Origin: Pseudomonadota bacterium | GTDB taxonomy: Bacteria; Pseudomonadota; Gammaproteobacteria; Burkholderiales; Ferrovaceae | Assembly (NCBI GenBank): GCA_021811005.1 | Contig: JAJZPY010000003.1 | Coordinates: forward strand, 1-32,629 | Reading direction: 5' to 3' | Length of the DNA stretch: 32,629 bases | Part shown: piece after piece, positions 21,407-29,697 of the stretch | Layout of the letters: each line of letters opens with the position of its first letter | Numbering within the stretch: the stretch's first letter is position 1 | Notes under the pieces: generated by a model | The model's input: the letters and a program-made list of their open reading frames with translations, nothing else | Told to the model about the DNA's origin: nothing | The model's database searches: none | Program-made: the position numbers and the translations under genes

Positions 21407-22126
21407 TTACTTCAGCGATTGCAGGTAGAGCGACACTTCGTGCTTCTGCATGTCGCTCAGGCCATGGGCGATGCCTTCCATGGCCACACCCGCCGGACGC
21501 TCAAGGTCATCACCATTCGAGTTCAGGTGATGTTTCTCGTTTTCCTCTTCACGCTGGGCGTCGTCGTTGAAAGCCATCAGCTGCTTGTAGAGGTAGTCCG
21601 CATGCTGGCCGGCCAGACGGGGAATCGGGCCATTGCCTTCGGCATTGGCGCCGTGGCAAGCCATGCAGGGCGGAACTGCCTTTTCCAGGAAACCTTCGTT
21701 GAAGATTTTCTGGCCGGCTTTCACCATGGCCGGATCGGCCTCGGCAGTGCCGGGGTTGGGCAACGGTTTCTGATGCGAGAAGTATTCGGCCAGTTCCTTC
21801 ATCTGCTTCGGCGTCATGTCGCGGGTGATGCCCCACATCATGGCCTGGCCGGCATCATCCTTGCGGTGGTGCGTCTGGAATTCCTGCAGTTCAGCCACGA
21901 TGTACACTTCCTGCTGACCTGCCAGGATCGGGAACGTCGGGTTGACCGAATTGCCGTTCACGTTGCTGCCCACGTCGCCGTGGCAAATGGAACACACTTG
22001 CTGGGCCAGGGTGTGACCCGACACGTCGGGATTGAGCAGGCTGCGGCTGCGGTCAAGACCCGTGGAGCAGGCACTCAATGCCAGCGCAACGGCCGAAAGG
22101 GTCAGAATTTTGGTGATCTGTTTCAT
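21407..22126 (-). CDS. Lipid-anchored diheme c4-type cytochrome
   Basis: A 239-residue exported protein. The signal peptide ends in the lipobox ALSAC, so C20 is the probable lipid anchor. Two c-type heme motifs follow: CSICH (C45, C48, H49) and CMACH (C154, C157, H158), each starting a domain of about 100 residues, the layout of cytochrome c4/c553 diheme electron carriers. ATG at 22126 is preferred over one at 22132 because the GAGGG site is six bases from the former and touches the latter. It is second in an operon after the cytochrome-porin gene (13-bp gap), so the two proteins probably exchange electrons at the outer membrane-periplasm boundary. Confidence 0.9.
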   Translation of the reverse strand: MKQITKILTLSAVALALSACSTGLDRSRSLLNPDVSGHTLAQQVCSICHGDVGSNVNGNSVNPTFPILAGQQEVYIVAELQEFQTHHRKDDAGQAMMWGITRDMTPKQMKELAEYFSHQKPLPNPGTAEADPAMVKAGQKIFNEGFLEKAVPPCMACHGANAEGNGPIPRLAGQHADYLYKQLMAFNDDAQREEENEKHHLNSNGDDLERPAGVAMEGIAHGLSDMQKHEVSLYLQSLK

Positions 22127-22139
22127 ATTCATCCCTCTC

Positions 22140-23549
22140 TTAGTAGATCAACGTGGCGTAGAGCATGGACGTGTTGAAGTCATGCGCGCTCAGGTTGTTG
22201 GCGCCGGCCATTTGACCGCTCGTGCCACCCATCTGGGTGTAGAACGTGTACATATAGCCGATGCGGATATTTTGTGCCGGGGCCCAGAACACGCTTGGCA
22301 TCCAGGACTGCCAGTTGGGGCTGCCGTTGGGCGTGAACGCATACAGGCCGGTGTCGTTGCTGCCGGTAGCCCCATGGTAGAACAGCATGGCGCCGTACTT
22401 GGCCTTGTAAATGTAGGTCACGTCAGCCCAGGTTTCGTTCAGGGTGTCCGTGGGGTTGGTCGGAACCAGGCCCGAGGAGTTCGGCATGCCCAGGACGTTG
22501 TTCATGTCCTCGTGGGTGACACGGAAGTGGGCCGAGAAGTAGTGCGGGTCGAGCACGTACTGGTACTGGGCATCAATGCCGTAGTCGCGGTAGGTGCTGA
22601 CGGAGCCGGACCAGTCGGAATACCCCAGAACGTCGTTGTTATGAACATACGACGTCATGCCGTGGATACCGGCCTGGAAGCTGTGGGGACCCCATTCCTT
22701 GTTGTAGGCAAAACGGTAGTAGGGGGACGGATCCAGTTCAGGCACGCCACCGGAGCCCGTGGCACCACCCGTCATGAAAGACAGGGGACCGTGGGTGATG
22801 GACTTGTACACGCCCAGTTCGCCGTACCAGGTTTTGTCCTTGAACACGTAGGCACCTGCACCCACTTCGGCATGTTGGGCCGATGAGCCCATCAGGAAGG
22901 TTCCGGGAGCTTGCGCGCCACCACCGTTGAAGTAGCCGATCCAGTCGGAAGTCCAGTTTTCCGTGCTGTTCCACACATCGGACATGGTGGAGCGGTTGTT
23001 GGCATAGAAACCGTAAATCAGGTCGGTGTCCTTGCCCACAATGCGGTCCGCCCAGCGGAATTCCGTGTTGTCGATGCCGGAAGACTGGGTGTACTGGCTG
23101 CCTGACGTGATGTTGCCGTCATACTTGTTCCAGGTCCACTGCACGAAGGCACCGAGGTTATCGGTGATGTGGCCGCCGGTGAACAGGCTGACCACCTGCA
23201 GGTCAAACGAGGACGACGGTGCGCTCCCGTTGCCAGCAGCCGGGGTGGTGTTGGTGTAGTACTGGCGTGCGGTTTGCAGCATGACCGCAACCGGCGGACG
23301 GTCGATGTTGGTGGTGAGGTTGAAAATATCGTTCGCGTTGCCCAAGGTGTAACCGGTCAACTTGAACATGCGGCCCAGCGAAGTGAGCTGCGGATACTCG
23401 CCACCCACGTGACAGGCGACGCATTTGAAACCGGTCTGTCGTGCAAAGACCGGGATGGCACTGGCATCCATCGAGGCTGCCAGGGTTACCACACCCAAGA
23501 GCGCGAGCAATGGTCGCCGCGCCCTTTCCAGCAGGCTTGTTAACTTCAT
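22140..23549 (-). CDS. Monoheme cytochrome-porin fusion (Cyc2-like layout)
   Basis: A 469-residue outer-membrane protein. The signal peptide runs to about residue 31 (DASA), followed by IPVFARQTGF and one c-type heme motif, CVACH (C43, C46, H47), then YPQLTSLGRMFKLTGYTLG. The remaining 400 residues are rich in Tyr, Trp, Asn and Gly, alternate as beta strands and end in tyrosine (YATLIY), as expected of a porin-sized barrel. An N-terminal single heme in front of a barrel is the layout of Cyc2 iron oxidases, but overall similarity to Cyc2 cannot be judged by eye; related heme-barrel proteins of unknown role exist in Betaproteobacteria. ATG at 23549 follows AGGGGG; the 36-codon upstream extension is rejected. 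It leads an operon with the diheme cytochrome. Confidence 0.82.
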   Translation of the reverse strand: MKLTSLLERARRPLLALLGVVTLAASMDASAIPVFARQTGFKCVACHVGGEYPQLTSLGRMFKLTGYTLGNANDIFNLTTNIDRPPVAVMLQTARQYYTNTTPAAGNGSAPSSSFDLQVVSLFTGGHITDNLGAFVQWTWNKYDGNITSGSQYTQSSGIDNTEFRWADRIVGKDTDLIYGFYANNRSTMSDVWNSTENWTSDWIGYFNGGGAQAPGTFLMGSSAQHAEVGAGAYVFKDKTWYGELGVYKSITHGPLSFMTGGATGSGGVPELDPSPYYRFAYNKEWGPHSFQAGIHGMTSYVHNNDVLGYSDWSGSVSTYRDYGIDAQYQYVLDPHYFSAHFRVTHEDMNNVLGMPNSSGLVPTNPTDTLNETWADVTYIYKAKYGAMLFYHGATGSNDTGLYAFTPNGSPNWQSWMPSVFWAPAQNIRIGYMYTFYTQMGGTSGQMAGANNLSAHDFNTSMLYATLIY

Positions 23550-23646
23550 CGTGAAACCCCCTAAGTGTTTTTCTGAAGGAACTGCGTACAGCTGATTGCT
23601 TGCGGGCGCTTTGTTATTAGTTGGGACAAACACCCGCTGGGCATAG

Positions 23647-23673
23647 CTTCTATTCACACGCTTGTAATGTCAA
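23647..23673 (-). promoter_or_regulatory. Possible promoter of the cytochrome-porin operon
   Basis: On the minus strand a perfect TTGACA (23668-23673) precedes TAGAAG (23647-23652) by 15 bp, about 98 bp upstream of the start codon. The -35 match is ideal but the spacing is short. No other clear promoter is seen in the 23550-23772 gap. Confidence 0.4.
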
Positions 23674-23722
23674 GACGAAGTCGCAAAAACGCAACAAGAG
23701 AAAACCCAAGGAAGGCACAAAT

Positions 23723-23750
23723 GCAACATGCCTCCGGAAAGGCATGTTGC
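23723..23750. terminator. Hairpin after the transketolase gene, probable terminator
   Basis: GCAACATGCC (23723-23732) and GGCATGTTGC (23741-23750) form a perfect 10-bp stem with an 8-base loop, 23 bases after the transketolase stop. The downstream tract on the minus strand (ATTTGTG) is a weak U-tract, so termination may be partial and some read-through into the cytochrome operon is possible. Confidence 0.6.
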
Positions 23751-23772
23751 GATGCAGTATGATTTTTTGAAG

Positions 23773-25770
23773 TTACAGGATGTTCCGGACGGTCTGGGCG
23801 AGCCCTTCGGCGGTCAGGCCGAAGTGTTTGAAAAGGGCGCCGGCGGGTGCCGACTCGCCAAAAGTGTCGATGCCCAGCACGGCCTTGCAGCCGTATTTCC
23901 ACCACAGGGCGGTGCTGCCGGCTTCCACCGCCACCTTGGGGATGTGGGGCGGAAGCACGGCTTCGCGGTAGTCGCGTTCCTGCAGGTCGAAGGTGGTGGT
24001 GGCGGGCATGGACACCACGCGCACCGGAATGCCTTCCGCTGCCAGCAGTTTCTGCGCTTCCACCGCCAGCCCCACTTCCGATCCGGTGGCGATCAGCACG
24101 GCCTGGGCCATGCCTTCCGCTTCGCGCAGCACGTAGCCGCCACGCGCGATGTCCACGATCTGCTCGGGCGTACGCGACTGGAATGGCAGGTTCTGGCGGC
24201 TGAAGATGAGGCAGGTGGGCCCATGGGCGCGGCGCACGGCCGATGACCAGGCCACGGCCGTTTCTGTGGTGTCGCAGGGGCGCCACACGTCCATGTGGGG
24301 AATCAGGCGCAGGGTGGAGACGTGTTCCACTGACTGGTGGGTGGGGCCGTCTTCGCCCAGACCGATGGAGTCGTGGGTAAACACGAAAATCGAACGGATT
24401 TTCATGAGGGCGGCCATGCGCAGGGCGTTTTTGCTGTAGTCGGAGAACGTCAGGAACGTGCCGCCATAGGGAATGAAGCCGCCATGCAGGGTGATGCCGT
24501 TCATCATGGCGCTCATGCCGAACTCGCGCACGCCGTAGCTCAGGTAATTGCCCGGCTTGACGGCATCCAGCGGCACGCTGCCGCTCCAGTTGGTGAGGTT
24601 GGATCCCGTAAGGTCGGCCGAGCCGCCAAAAAATTCCGGCAGCACCGGTCCGAACGCTTCCAGGGTGTTCTGGCTGGCCTTGCGGGTGGCGATGGTTTCG
24701 CCCTTGTCGCGGCACTTGGCAATGAACTCCAGGGCCGATATTTCAAACTGGGCCGGCAGTTCCCCTTTCATGCGGCGCAGGAATTCCGCCGCTTCTGCGG
24801 GATAGGCCGCCTGATAGGCCTTGAAGCGCTGGTTCCATTCGGTTTCCTGGGCTTCGCCGCGGGGGCGGGCATCCCAGGCCTGGTAGGCGTCGGCGGGAAT
24901 TTCAAAGGGACCGTAAGCCCAGCCCAGGGTCATGCGCACGGCCGCGATTTCGTCGGGGCCCAGCGGGCTGCCGTGCACGTCGTGGGTGCCGGCCTTGTTG
25001 GGACTGCCGTGGCCGATGATGGTCTTGCAGCAGATGAGGGTGGGGCGGTCACTTTGCTTGGCCGCCTCGATGGCGTCCGAAATTTCCGCCACGTCATGGC
25101 CGTCCACGCCGCGCACCACGTTCCAGCCGTACGCTTCGAAACGCTTGGGCGTGTCTTCGGCAAACCAGCCCGTGACATGGCCGTCGATGGAAATGCCGTT
25201 GTCGTCCCAGAACGCGATCAGCTTGCGCAGTTTCAGGGTGCCGGCCAGCGAACAGGCTTCCTGACTTACGCCTTCCATCATGCAGCCATCGCCCATGAAC
25301 ACGTAGGTGTGATGGTCCACCAGGGTGTGACCGGGGCGGTTAAACTGTTCGCCCATCATGCGTTCGGCCAGCGCCATGCCCACGGCGTTGGCGATGCCCT
25401 GGCCAAGCGGGCCGGTGGTGGTTTCCACGCCCGGCGTGAGGCCGTATTCGGGATGCCCCGGCGTTTTGCTGTGCAGTTGCCGGAAATGCTTGATTTCGTC
25501 CATGGACAGGTCATAGCCCGTCAGGTGCAGCAGGGTGTAGAGCAGCATGGACGCATGCCCGTTGGACAGGACGAAACGGTCACGGTCGGCCCAATGGGGG
25601 TTGGCCGGGTTGTGCCTGAGGTGGCGTCCCCACAGGGCCACCGCCATTTCGGCCATCCCCATGGGGGCGCCGGGATGGCCGGAATTGGCCTTTTGCACGG
25701 CGTCCATGGAAAGGACGCGGATGCTGTTGGCCATGAGCGTGGTGTGCTGGCGGGCAAGGCCTTCGGTCAT
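23773..25770 (-). CDS. cbbT: Transketolase
   Basis: A 665-residue thiamine-diphosphate enzyme that moves two-carbon units between sugar phosphates in the regenerative phase of the Calvin cycle and in the pentose phosphate pathway. Visible landmarks: SGHPGAPMGMAEMA (residues 30-43), the TPP motif GDGCMMEG (160-167) running to NN-like DDNGISIDG, the pyrimidine-domain segment DSIGLGEDGPTHQ and the C-terminal domain. Length is normal. ATG at 25770 is used; the frame extends three codons to a TTG. It is last in the operon, 30 bp after cbbA. The symbol cbbT rests on context; tkt is equally valid if this is the only copy. Confidence 0.95.
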   Translation of the reverse strand: MTEGLARQHTTLMANSIRVLSMDAVQKANSGHPGAPMGMAEMAVALWGRHLRHNPANPHWADRDRFVLSNGHASMLLYTLLHLTGYDLSMDEIKHFRQLHSKTPGHPEYGLTPGVETTTGPLGQGIANAVGMALAERMMGEQFNRPGHTLVDHHTYVFMGDGCMMEGVSQEACSLAGTLKLRKLIAFWDDNGISIDGHVTGWFAEDTPKRFEAYGWNVVRGVDGHDVAEISDAIEAAKQSDRPTLICCKTIIGHGSPNKAGTHDVHGSPLGPDEIAAVRMTLGWAYGPFEIPADAYQAWDARPRGEAQETEWNQRFKAYQAAYPAEAAEFLRRMKGELPAQFEISALEFIAKCRDKGETIATRKASQNTLEAFGPVLPEFFGGSADLTGSNLTNWSGSVPLDAVKPGNYLSYGVREFGMSAMMNGITLHGGFIPYGGTFLTFSDYSKNALRMAALMKIRSIFVFTHDSIGLGEDGPTHQSVEHVSTLRLIPHMDVWRPCDTTETAVAWSSAVRRAHGPTCLIFSRQNLPFQSRTPEQIVDIARGGYVLREAEGMAQAVLIATGSEVGLAVEAQKLLAAEGIPVRVVSMPATTTFDLQERDYREAVLPPHIPKVAVEAGSTALWWKYGCKAVLGIDTFGESAPAGALFKHFGLTAEGLAQTVRNIL

Positions 25771-25800
25771 GATGGGCAATCTCTGAAAAGGGAATGGGGA

Positions 25801-26865
25801 TTAGCGGATTTTCGGGGCCAGCTCGCCCTTGGCGTAGCGCTCGCTCATGGCTTCCATGGAAAGGGGCTTGATCTTGCTGGCCTGGCCCGCGCTGCCGAAG
25901 GCTTCGAAGCGCAGCTTGCAAATGCCCATGGCGGCCTTGCGGGCGTCGATCAGGAACTTGCGCGGGTCGAATTCGGAAGGGTTCTTGAACAGGTGGGCGC
26001 GAATGGCGCCGGTCATGGCGAGCCGGATGTCGGTGTCGATGTTGACCTTGCGCACCCCGTGCTTGATGGCTTCCACGATTTCTTCCACCGGTACGCCGTA
26101 GGTTTCCTTGATGTCGCCGCCGTTGGCGCGGATCACTTCCAGCCAGTCCTGGGGCACGGAAGAGGAACCGTGCATCACGAGGTGGGTGCCGGGAATGCGC
26201 GCATGGATTTCCTTCACGCGCCAGATGGCGAGCGTTTCGCCGGTGGGGGCCTTGGTGAACTTGTAGGCGCCGTGGCTGGTGCCGATGGCGATGGCGAGCG
26301 CATCCACGCCGGTCTGGCGCACGAAATCGGCGGCCTGTTCGGGGTCGGTGAGCAGCTGGTCGTGGGAAAGCTTGCCTTCCGCGCCATGGCCGTCTTCCTC
26401 GCCCATCATGCCGGACTCCAGCGAGCCCAGGCAGCCCAGTTCGCCTTCCACCGACACGCCCACGGCATGGGCCATGTCCACCACCTGTTTGGTGGTGCGC
26501 ACGTTGTATTCAAACGTGGAGGGAGTCTTCATGTCTTCCATGAGCGAGCCGTCCATCATCACGCTGGAAAATCCGGAGCGGATGGAACGCTGGCACACGG
26601 CCGGGCTGGCGCCATGGTCCTGGTGCATGCACACCGGAATGTCGGGATACATTTCCACCGCCCCTTCGATCAGCTTGCGCAGGAACGGTTCGCCGGCATA
26701 TTTCCGGGCGCCGGCGGAACCCTGCATGATCACCGGGCTGTTGACGGCGCTCGCCGCTTCCATGATGGCCTGGATCTGCTCCAGGTTGTTGACGTTGAAG
26801 GCGGGCAGGCCATAGCCGTTTTCAGCTGCGTGATCGAGCAGTTGCCGGAGGGAAATGAGAGCCAT
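25801..26865 (-). CDS. cbbA: Class II fructose-bisphosphate aldolase, CbbA type
   Basis: A 354-residue zinc aldolase condensing dihydroxyacetone phosphate with glyceraldehyde 3-phosphate or erythrose 4-phosphate. Landmarks: GLPAFNVNNLEQIQAIMEAA near the N-terminus, the zinc ligands in CMHQDHG, SVMMDGSL, VEGELG, the GTSHGAYKF loop, LVMHGSSSVP and VRKVNIDTDIRLA. The length and the extended middle region match the type B (CbbA/Fba) form of autotrophic Proteobacteria. The start has an AAGGA site. It lies between cbbZ (24-bp gap) and cbbT (30-bp gap) in the operon. Confidence 0.96.
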   Translation of the reverse strand: MALISLRQLLDHAAENGYGLPAFNVNNLEQIQAIMEAASAVNSPVIMQGSAGARKYAGEPFLRKLIEGAVEMYPDIPVCMHQDHGASPAVCQRSIRSGFSSVMMDGSLMEDMKTPSTFEYNVRTTKQVVDMAHAVGVSVEGELGCLGSLESGMMGEEDGHGAEGKLSHDQLLTDPEQAADFVRQTGVDALAIAIGTSHGAYKFTKAPTGETLAIWRVKEIHARIPGTHLVMHGSSSVPQDWLEVIRANGGDIKETYGVPVEEIVEAIKHGVRKVNIDTDIRLAMTGAIRAHLFKNPSEFDPRKFLIDARKAAMGICKLRFEAFGSAGQASKIKPLSMEAMSERYAKGELAPKIR

Positions 26866-26889
26866 GATTTTTCCTTGGATGTTTTAAAT

Positions 26890-27591
26890 TCAAACAGTTA
26901 CTGCGCGTCCCGGGGTCATGCCCAGGCGCATTTCAAGTTCCTCAAAGCTGTCGAGCACAGCGTCCGGGCCGGCCGCAGCAATGGGTTCTCCGTGATTGTA
27001 CCCGTGGTTGAAAGCCCACACAGCCACTCCCGCGTTGCGCGACGCCTGCACGTCGTTGCTGGAGTCCCCCACGAACAGGGCTTCTTCCTGCTCCACTCCG
27101 GCGCGTTCCAGCGCCAGCTGCAGGGGCAGCGGGCTGGGTTTGCCCTGGGGCGTGTCGCCGCCGGCCACCACCACGTCGAATTGCGTGCTGAGCGCATGGC
27201 GTTCCAGCAGCTGCAGGGTCAGGCTGCGTTCCTTGTTGGTGACCACGCCCAGGCGGCAGCCGGCCTGGCGCAGCTCTTTCAGCACGGCCTGGGCGCCGGG
27301 GTAGGGGGCGCTGTATTCGCCGTTGACCGCGGCATAGTGATGGATGAAGCGCGGGTAGAGCTGCTCGAACAGCGTGGATTTCGGCCCTTCGCGACCCTGG
27401 GTGGCGGCGCCCAAGGCATTGCCGAAGAGCCAGGCCGTGCCCTTGCCGATCCAGTTGCGAATCTGGTCCGCGGGCAGGGGCGGCAGACCCGCTTCCGCCA
27501 GGGTGCGGTTGACGGCTTCGGCGATTTCGCTCGCCGTGTCCACCAGCGTGCCGTCAAGGTCGAACATGATGAAGCGGGGCAGGGTGTGCAT
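26890..27591 (-). CDS. cbbZ: Phosphoglycolate phosphatase
   Basis: A 233-residue HAD-family hydrolase that removes phosphate from 2-phosphoglycolate, the toxic product of RuBisCO oxygenation. It has the HAD nucleophile motif MFDLDGTLVDTA (residues 9-20), motif II in GVVTNK, the motif III lysine in GKPSPLPL and the acidic motif IV FVGDSSNDVQA. ATG at 27591 lies two bases after the phosphoribulokinase stop, giving translational coupling; a much longer frame upstream overlaps that gene and is not used. The cbb context favours cbbZ over a generic gph housekeeping copy. The presence of this gene beside prk implies that oxygenase activity occurs, hence life with oxygen. Confidence 0.93.
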   Translation of the reverse strand: MHTLPRFIMFDLDGTLVDTASEIAEAVNRTLAEAGLPPLPADQIRNWIGKGTAWLFGNALGAATQGREGPKSTLFEQLYPRFIHHYAAVNGEYSAPYPGAQAVLKELRQAGCRLGVVTNKERSLTLQLLERHALSTQFDVVVAGGDTPQGKPSPLPLQLALERAGVEQEEALFVGDSSNDVQASRNAGVAVWAFNHGYNHGEPIAAAGPDAVLDSFEELEMRLGMTPGRAVTV

Positions 27592-27593
27592 GA

Positions 27594-28469
27594 TCAGAAG
27601 GCCTTGCGCTTGATGTCCAGCAGCTTGAGGATCATGGGCGTGAAAATGAGCTGCATGGCCAGTCCCATCTTGCCGCCGGGAATCACGATGGAATTGGGAC
27701 GCGTCATCCAGGAATCGTGCAGCATGGACAGCAGATACTGGAAATCGATGCCGCGCGGGTTGGCAAAGCGGATCACCACCATGCTTTCGTCGGCGGAAGG
27801 AATGTCCTTGGCGATGAATGGATTGGACGTGTCCACCGTGGGCACGCGCTGGAAGTTCACGTGGGTGTGTGAAAACTGCGGGCAGATGTGGCTCACGTAA
27901 TCCGGCATGCGGCGCAGGATGGTGTCGGTCACAGCTTCCTGGGAATAGCCGCGCAGCTTCTGGTCGCGATGCAGTTTCTGGATCCACTCCAGGTTGATGA
28001 TGGGCACCACGCCCACCAGCAGGTCCACCTGGGCGGCAATGTTGACCTTGTCGTCGGCGTAGCCGCCATGCAGCCCTTCGTAGAACATCAGGTCGGTGTT
28101 GGCCGGGATGTCTTCCCAGGGAATGAAAGTCCCGGGCTTTTGCTTGTAGGGAGCGGCTTCCGCGTCGTCGTGCAGGTAGCGCCGGACCTTGCCAGTGCCC
28201 GAGGCTCCGTAGGACTTGAACAGGGCTTCCAGTTCTTCCAGCAGGTTGGCTTCCGGGCCGAAGTGGCTGAAATGCAGGTTGCCGCGAGCTTCCTCGGCTT
28301 TCATCTGCTCGCGCATGCCGGCCCGGTCATAACGGTGAAAGGAATCGCCTTCCACGACCTGGGCGGCGATCTGTTCGCGCCGGAAAATGTGCTTGAAGCT
28401 GTTCATGACCGTGGTGGTTCCGGCGCCCGAAGAACCGGTGACGGCAATGATGGGGTGTTTGCGGGACAT
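27594..28469 (-). CDS. cbbP: Phosphoribulokinase
   Basis: A 291-residue enzyme making ribulose 1,5-bisphosphate from ribulose 5-phosphate and ATP, the reaction unique to the Calvin cycle. It has the P-loop GSSGAGTTTV (residues 12-21), the VVEGDSFHRYDR segment with the catalytic Asp, and HFGPEAN, MFYEGLHGGY and ILRRMPDYVSHI. Length and sequence type are those of the octameric, NADH-activated proteobacterial form rather than the longer plant/cyanobacterial form. ATG at 28469 follows GAGGT; the long upstream extension is rejected because it runs back into cbbF. It is 32 bp after cbbF and 2 bp before cbbZ. Confidence 0.97.
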   Translation of the reverse strand: MSRKHPIIAVTGSSGAGTTTVMNSFKHIFRREQIAAQVVEGDSFHRYDRAGMREQMKAEEARGNLHFSHFGPEANLLEELEALFKSYGASGTGKVRRYLHDDAEAAPYKQKPGTFIPWEDIPANTDLMFYEGLHGGYADDKVNIAAQVDLLVGVVPIINLEWIQKLHRDQKLRGYSQEAVTDTILRRMPDYVSHICPQFSHTHVNFQRVPTVDTSNPFIAKDIPSADESMVVIRFANPRGIDFQYLLSMLHDSWMTRPNSIVIPGGKMGLAMQLIFTPMILKLLDIKRKAF

Positions 28470-28501
28470 GGGACGATACCTCGCTCGGCAATGGGGGGAA
28501 A

Positions 28502-29569
28502 TCAGGACCGGTACAGTCCGCGCTCGCTGAACAGCGGGGATTCGTAAGGCTTGTCGGTTCCGGTGTCGTATTCGGCGTGGTAGCGCACCAAGCGCTCCAC
28601 CTCGTTGCGCGAGCCCAGGATCACGGGCACGCGCTGGTGAATCTGGGAAGGCACGAGGTCCAGCAGGCGCTCGCGCCCGGTGCTGGACACGCCGCCTGCC
28701 TGTTCCACCAGAAAGCTCATGGGATTGGCTTCGTACAGCAGGCGCAGGCGCCCCGGCTTGGAAGGATCCTTGGTGTCGCGCGGGTACATGAAAATGCCGC
28801 CGCGCATGAGGATGCGGTGCACTTCCGCCACCATGGAGGCGATCCAGCGCATGTTGAAATCGCGTTCGCGCGGGCCGGTCTTGCCGGCCTTGCATTCCGA
28901 CACGTAGCGCGTCACGGGCGGTTCCCAGAAACGTTCGTTGGAGGTGTTGATGGCGAATTCGCTGGTGTCGGCCGGAATCTGGATGTCGGGGTGGGTCAGC
29001 ACGAAGTTGCCCACTTCCCGGTCCAGGGTGAAGCCGTGGGTGCCGCTGCCCACCGTCAGCACCATCAGCGTGGCCGGGCCGTACAGGGCATAGCCCGCCG
29101 CCACCTGGCGCTGGCCGGGTTGCAGGTAGTCCCCTGCCACGGTATCGCCCGATTCGGGCGCGTGCAGGATGGAGAAAATGGAACCCACCGAGACGTTCAC
29201 GTCGATGTTGGAAGAACCGTCCAGGGGGTCGAACACGGCCAGGAACGGGCCGCGCCGGTTGGGGGCTTCAATGGGAATGGGGTCGTCCATTTCTTCGGAA
29301 GCGAGCCCGGCCACCAGTCCGCCCATCTGGAACACGTTGACGAACTCGTTGTTGGACAGCACGTCCAGGGGTTTCTGCGTTTCGCCCTGCACGTTGATGG
29401 AATCAAGCGAGCCCGTCGCGCCGCTCAAGGCTCCCTTGGAGCACAGCGCGGCAATCGCCTTGACGGCCGCGGCCACATCCACCAGAAGCGCCGCCAGGGC
29501 CGCACCATCACGGGTGCCGCCGACGTTTTCGATCAAGAACTTGGATAAGGTCATGCGGCCCATAGGCAT
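28502..29569 (-). CDS. cbbF: Fructose-1,6-bisphosphatase class I
   Basis: A 355-residue Mg-dependent phosphatase producing fructose 6-phosphate (and probably sedoheptulose 7-phosphate from its bisphosphate) for the Calvin cycle and gluconeogenesis. Class I landmarks: SEEMDDPI, the metal-binding FDPLDGSSNIDVNVSVGSIFS, the substrate-binding MRWIASMVAEVHRILMRGGIFMYP stretch, and LLYEANPMSFLVEQAGG. ATG at 29569 follows GGGAGGAA; a second ATG lies three codons later. It is the first gene of the five-gene cbb operon, preceded by a 127-bp gap with a dyad near 29657-29697. Confidence 0.96.
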   Translation of the reverse strand: MPMGRMTLSKFLIENVGGTRDGAALAALLVDVAAAVKAIAALCSKGALSGATGSLDSINVQGETQKPLDVLSNNEFVNVFQMGGLVAGLASEEMDDPIPIEAPNRRGPFLAVFDPLDGSSNIDVNVSVGSIFSILHAPESGDTVAGDYLQPGQRQVAAGYALYGPATLMVLTVGSGTHGFTLDREVGNFVLTHPDIQIPADTSEFAINTSNERFWEPPVTRYVSECKAGKTGPRERDFNMRWIASMVAEVHRILMRGGIFMYPRDTKDPSKPGRLRLLYEANPMSFLVEQAGGVSSTGRERLLDLVPSQIHQRVPVILGSRNEVERLVRYHAEYDTGTDKPYESPLFSERGLYRS

Positions 29570-29656
29570 GGGTTCCTCCCGCGGGATCGTTGTGATTTTA
29601 CCTGCTGTCGCCCGTTTCAGGACGCACAGGTCGGATCATAGCGGGGGATTGGTATA

Positions 29657-29697
29657 AGCAATACTCAGTAATTCTTATCGGGACAATAAGTATTGCT
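29657..29697 (-). promoter_or_regulatory. Nested dyads upstream of the cbb operon, candidate CbbR/LysR-type operator
   Basis: AGCAATACT (29657-29665) and AGTATTGCT (29689-29697) are exact inverted repeats 23 bases apart. Between and overlapping them, CTTAT (29674-29678) and ATAAG (29686-29690) form a smaller dyad with a 7-base gap, a T-N11-A arrangement typical of LysR-family sites, to which CbbR belongs. The element lies 88-128 bp upstream of cbbF and directly beside the stop of the MFS gene. No cbbR gene is in the window. Confidence 0.45.

Noticed and set aside
22140..23657. A 36-residue N-terminal extension of the cytochrome-porin
   Set aside because: It would place residues before a normal signal peptide. 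The AGGGGG ribosome site is correctly placed for ATG at 23549.
24337..27900. A 1187-codon open frame on the plus strand across the cbb operon
   Set aside because: It runs antisense to three well-identified genes (cbbT, cbbA, cbbZ) and part of cbbP. The translation is rich in His, Gly, Ala and Val without any domain, as expected when GC-rich third positions keep the complementary frame free of stops.
26890..27987. A longer 365-residue version of the phosphoglycolate phosphatase
   Set aside because: The extension lies inside phosphoribulokinase. The HAD domain begins at 27591, two bases after that gene's stop.
27594..28895. A longer 433-residue version of phosphoribulokinase
   Set aside because: The extra 142 residues overlap cbbF in another frame and are Arg/Pro-rich. 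The family N-terminus and a good ribosome site are at 28469.
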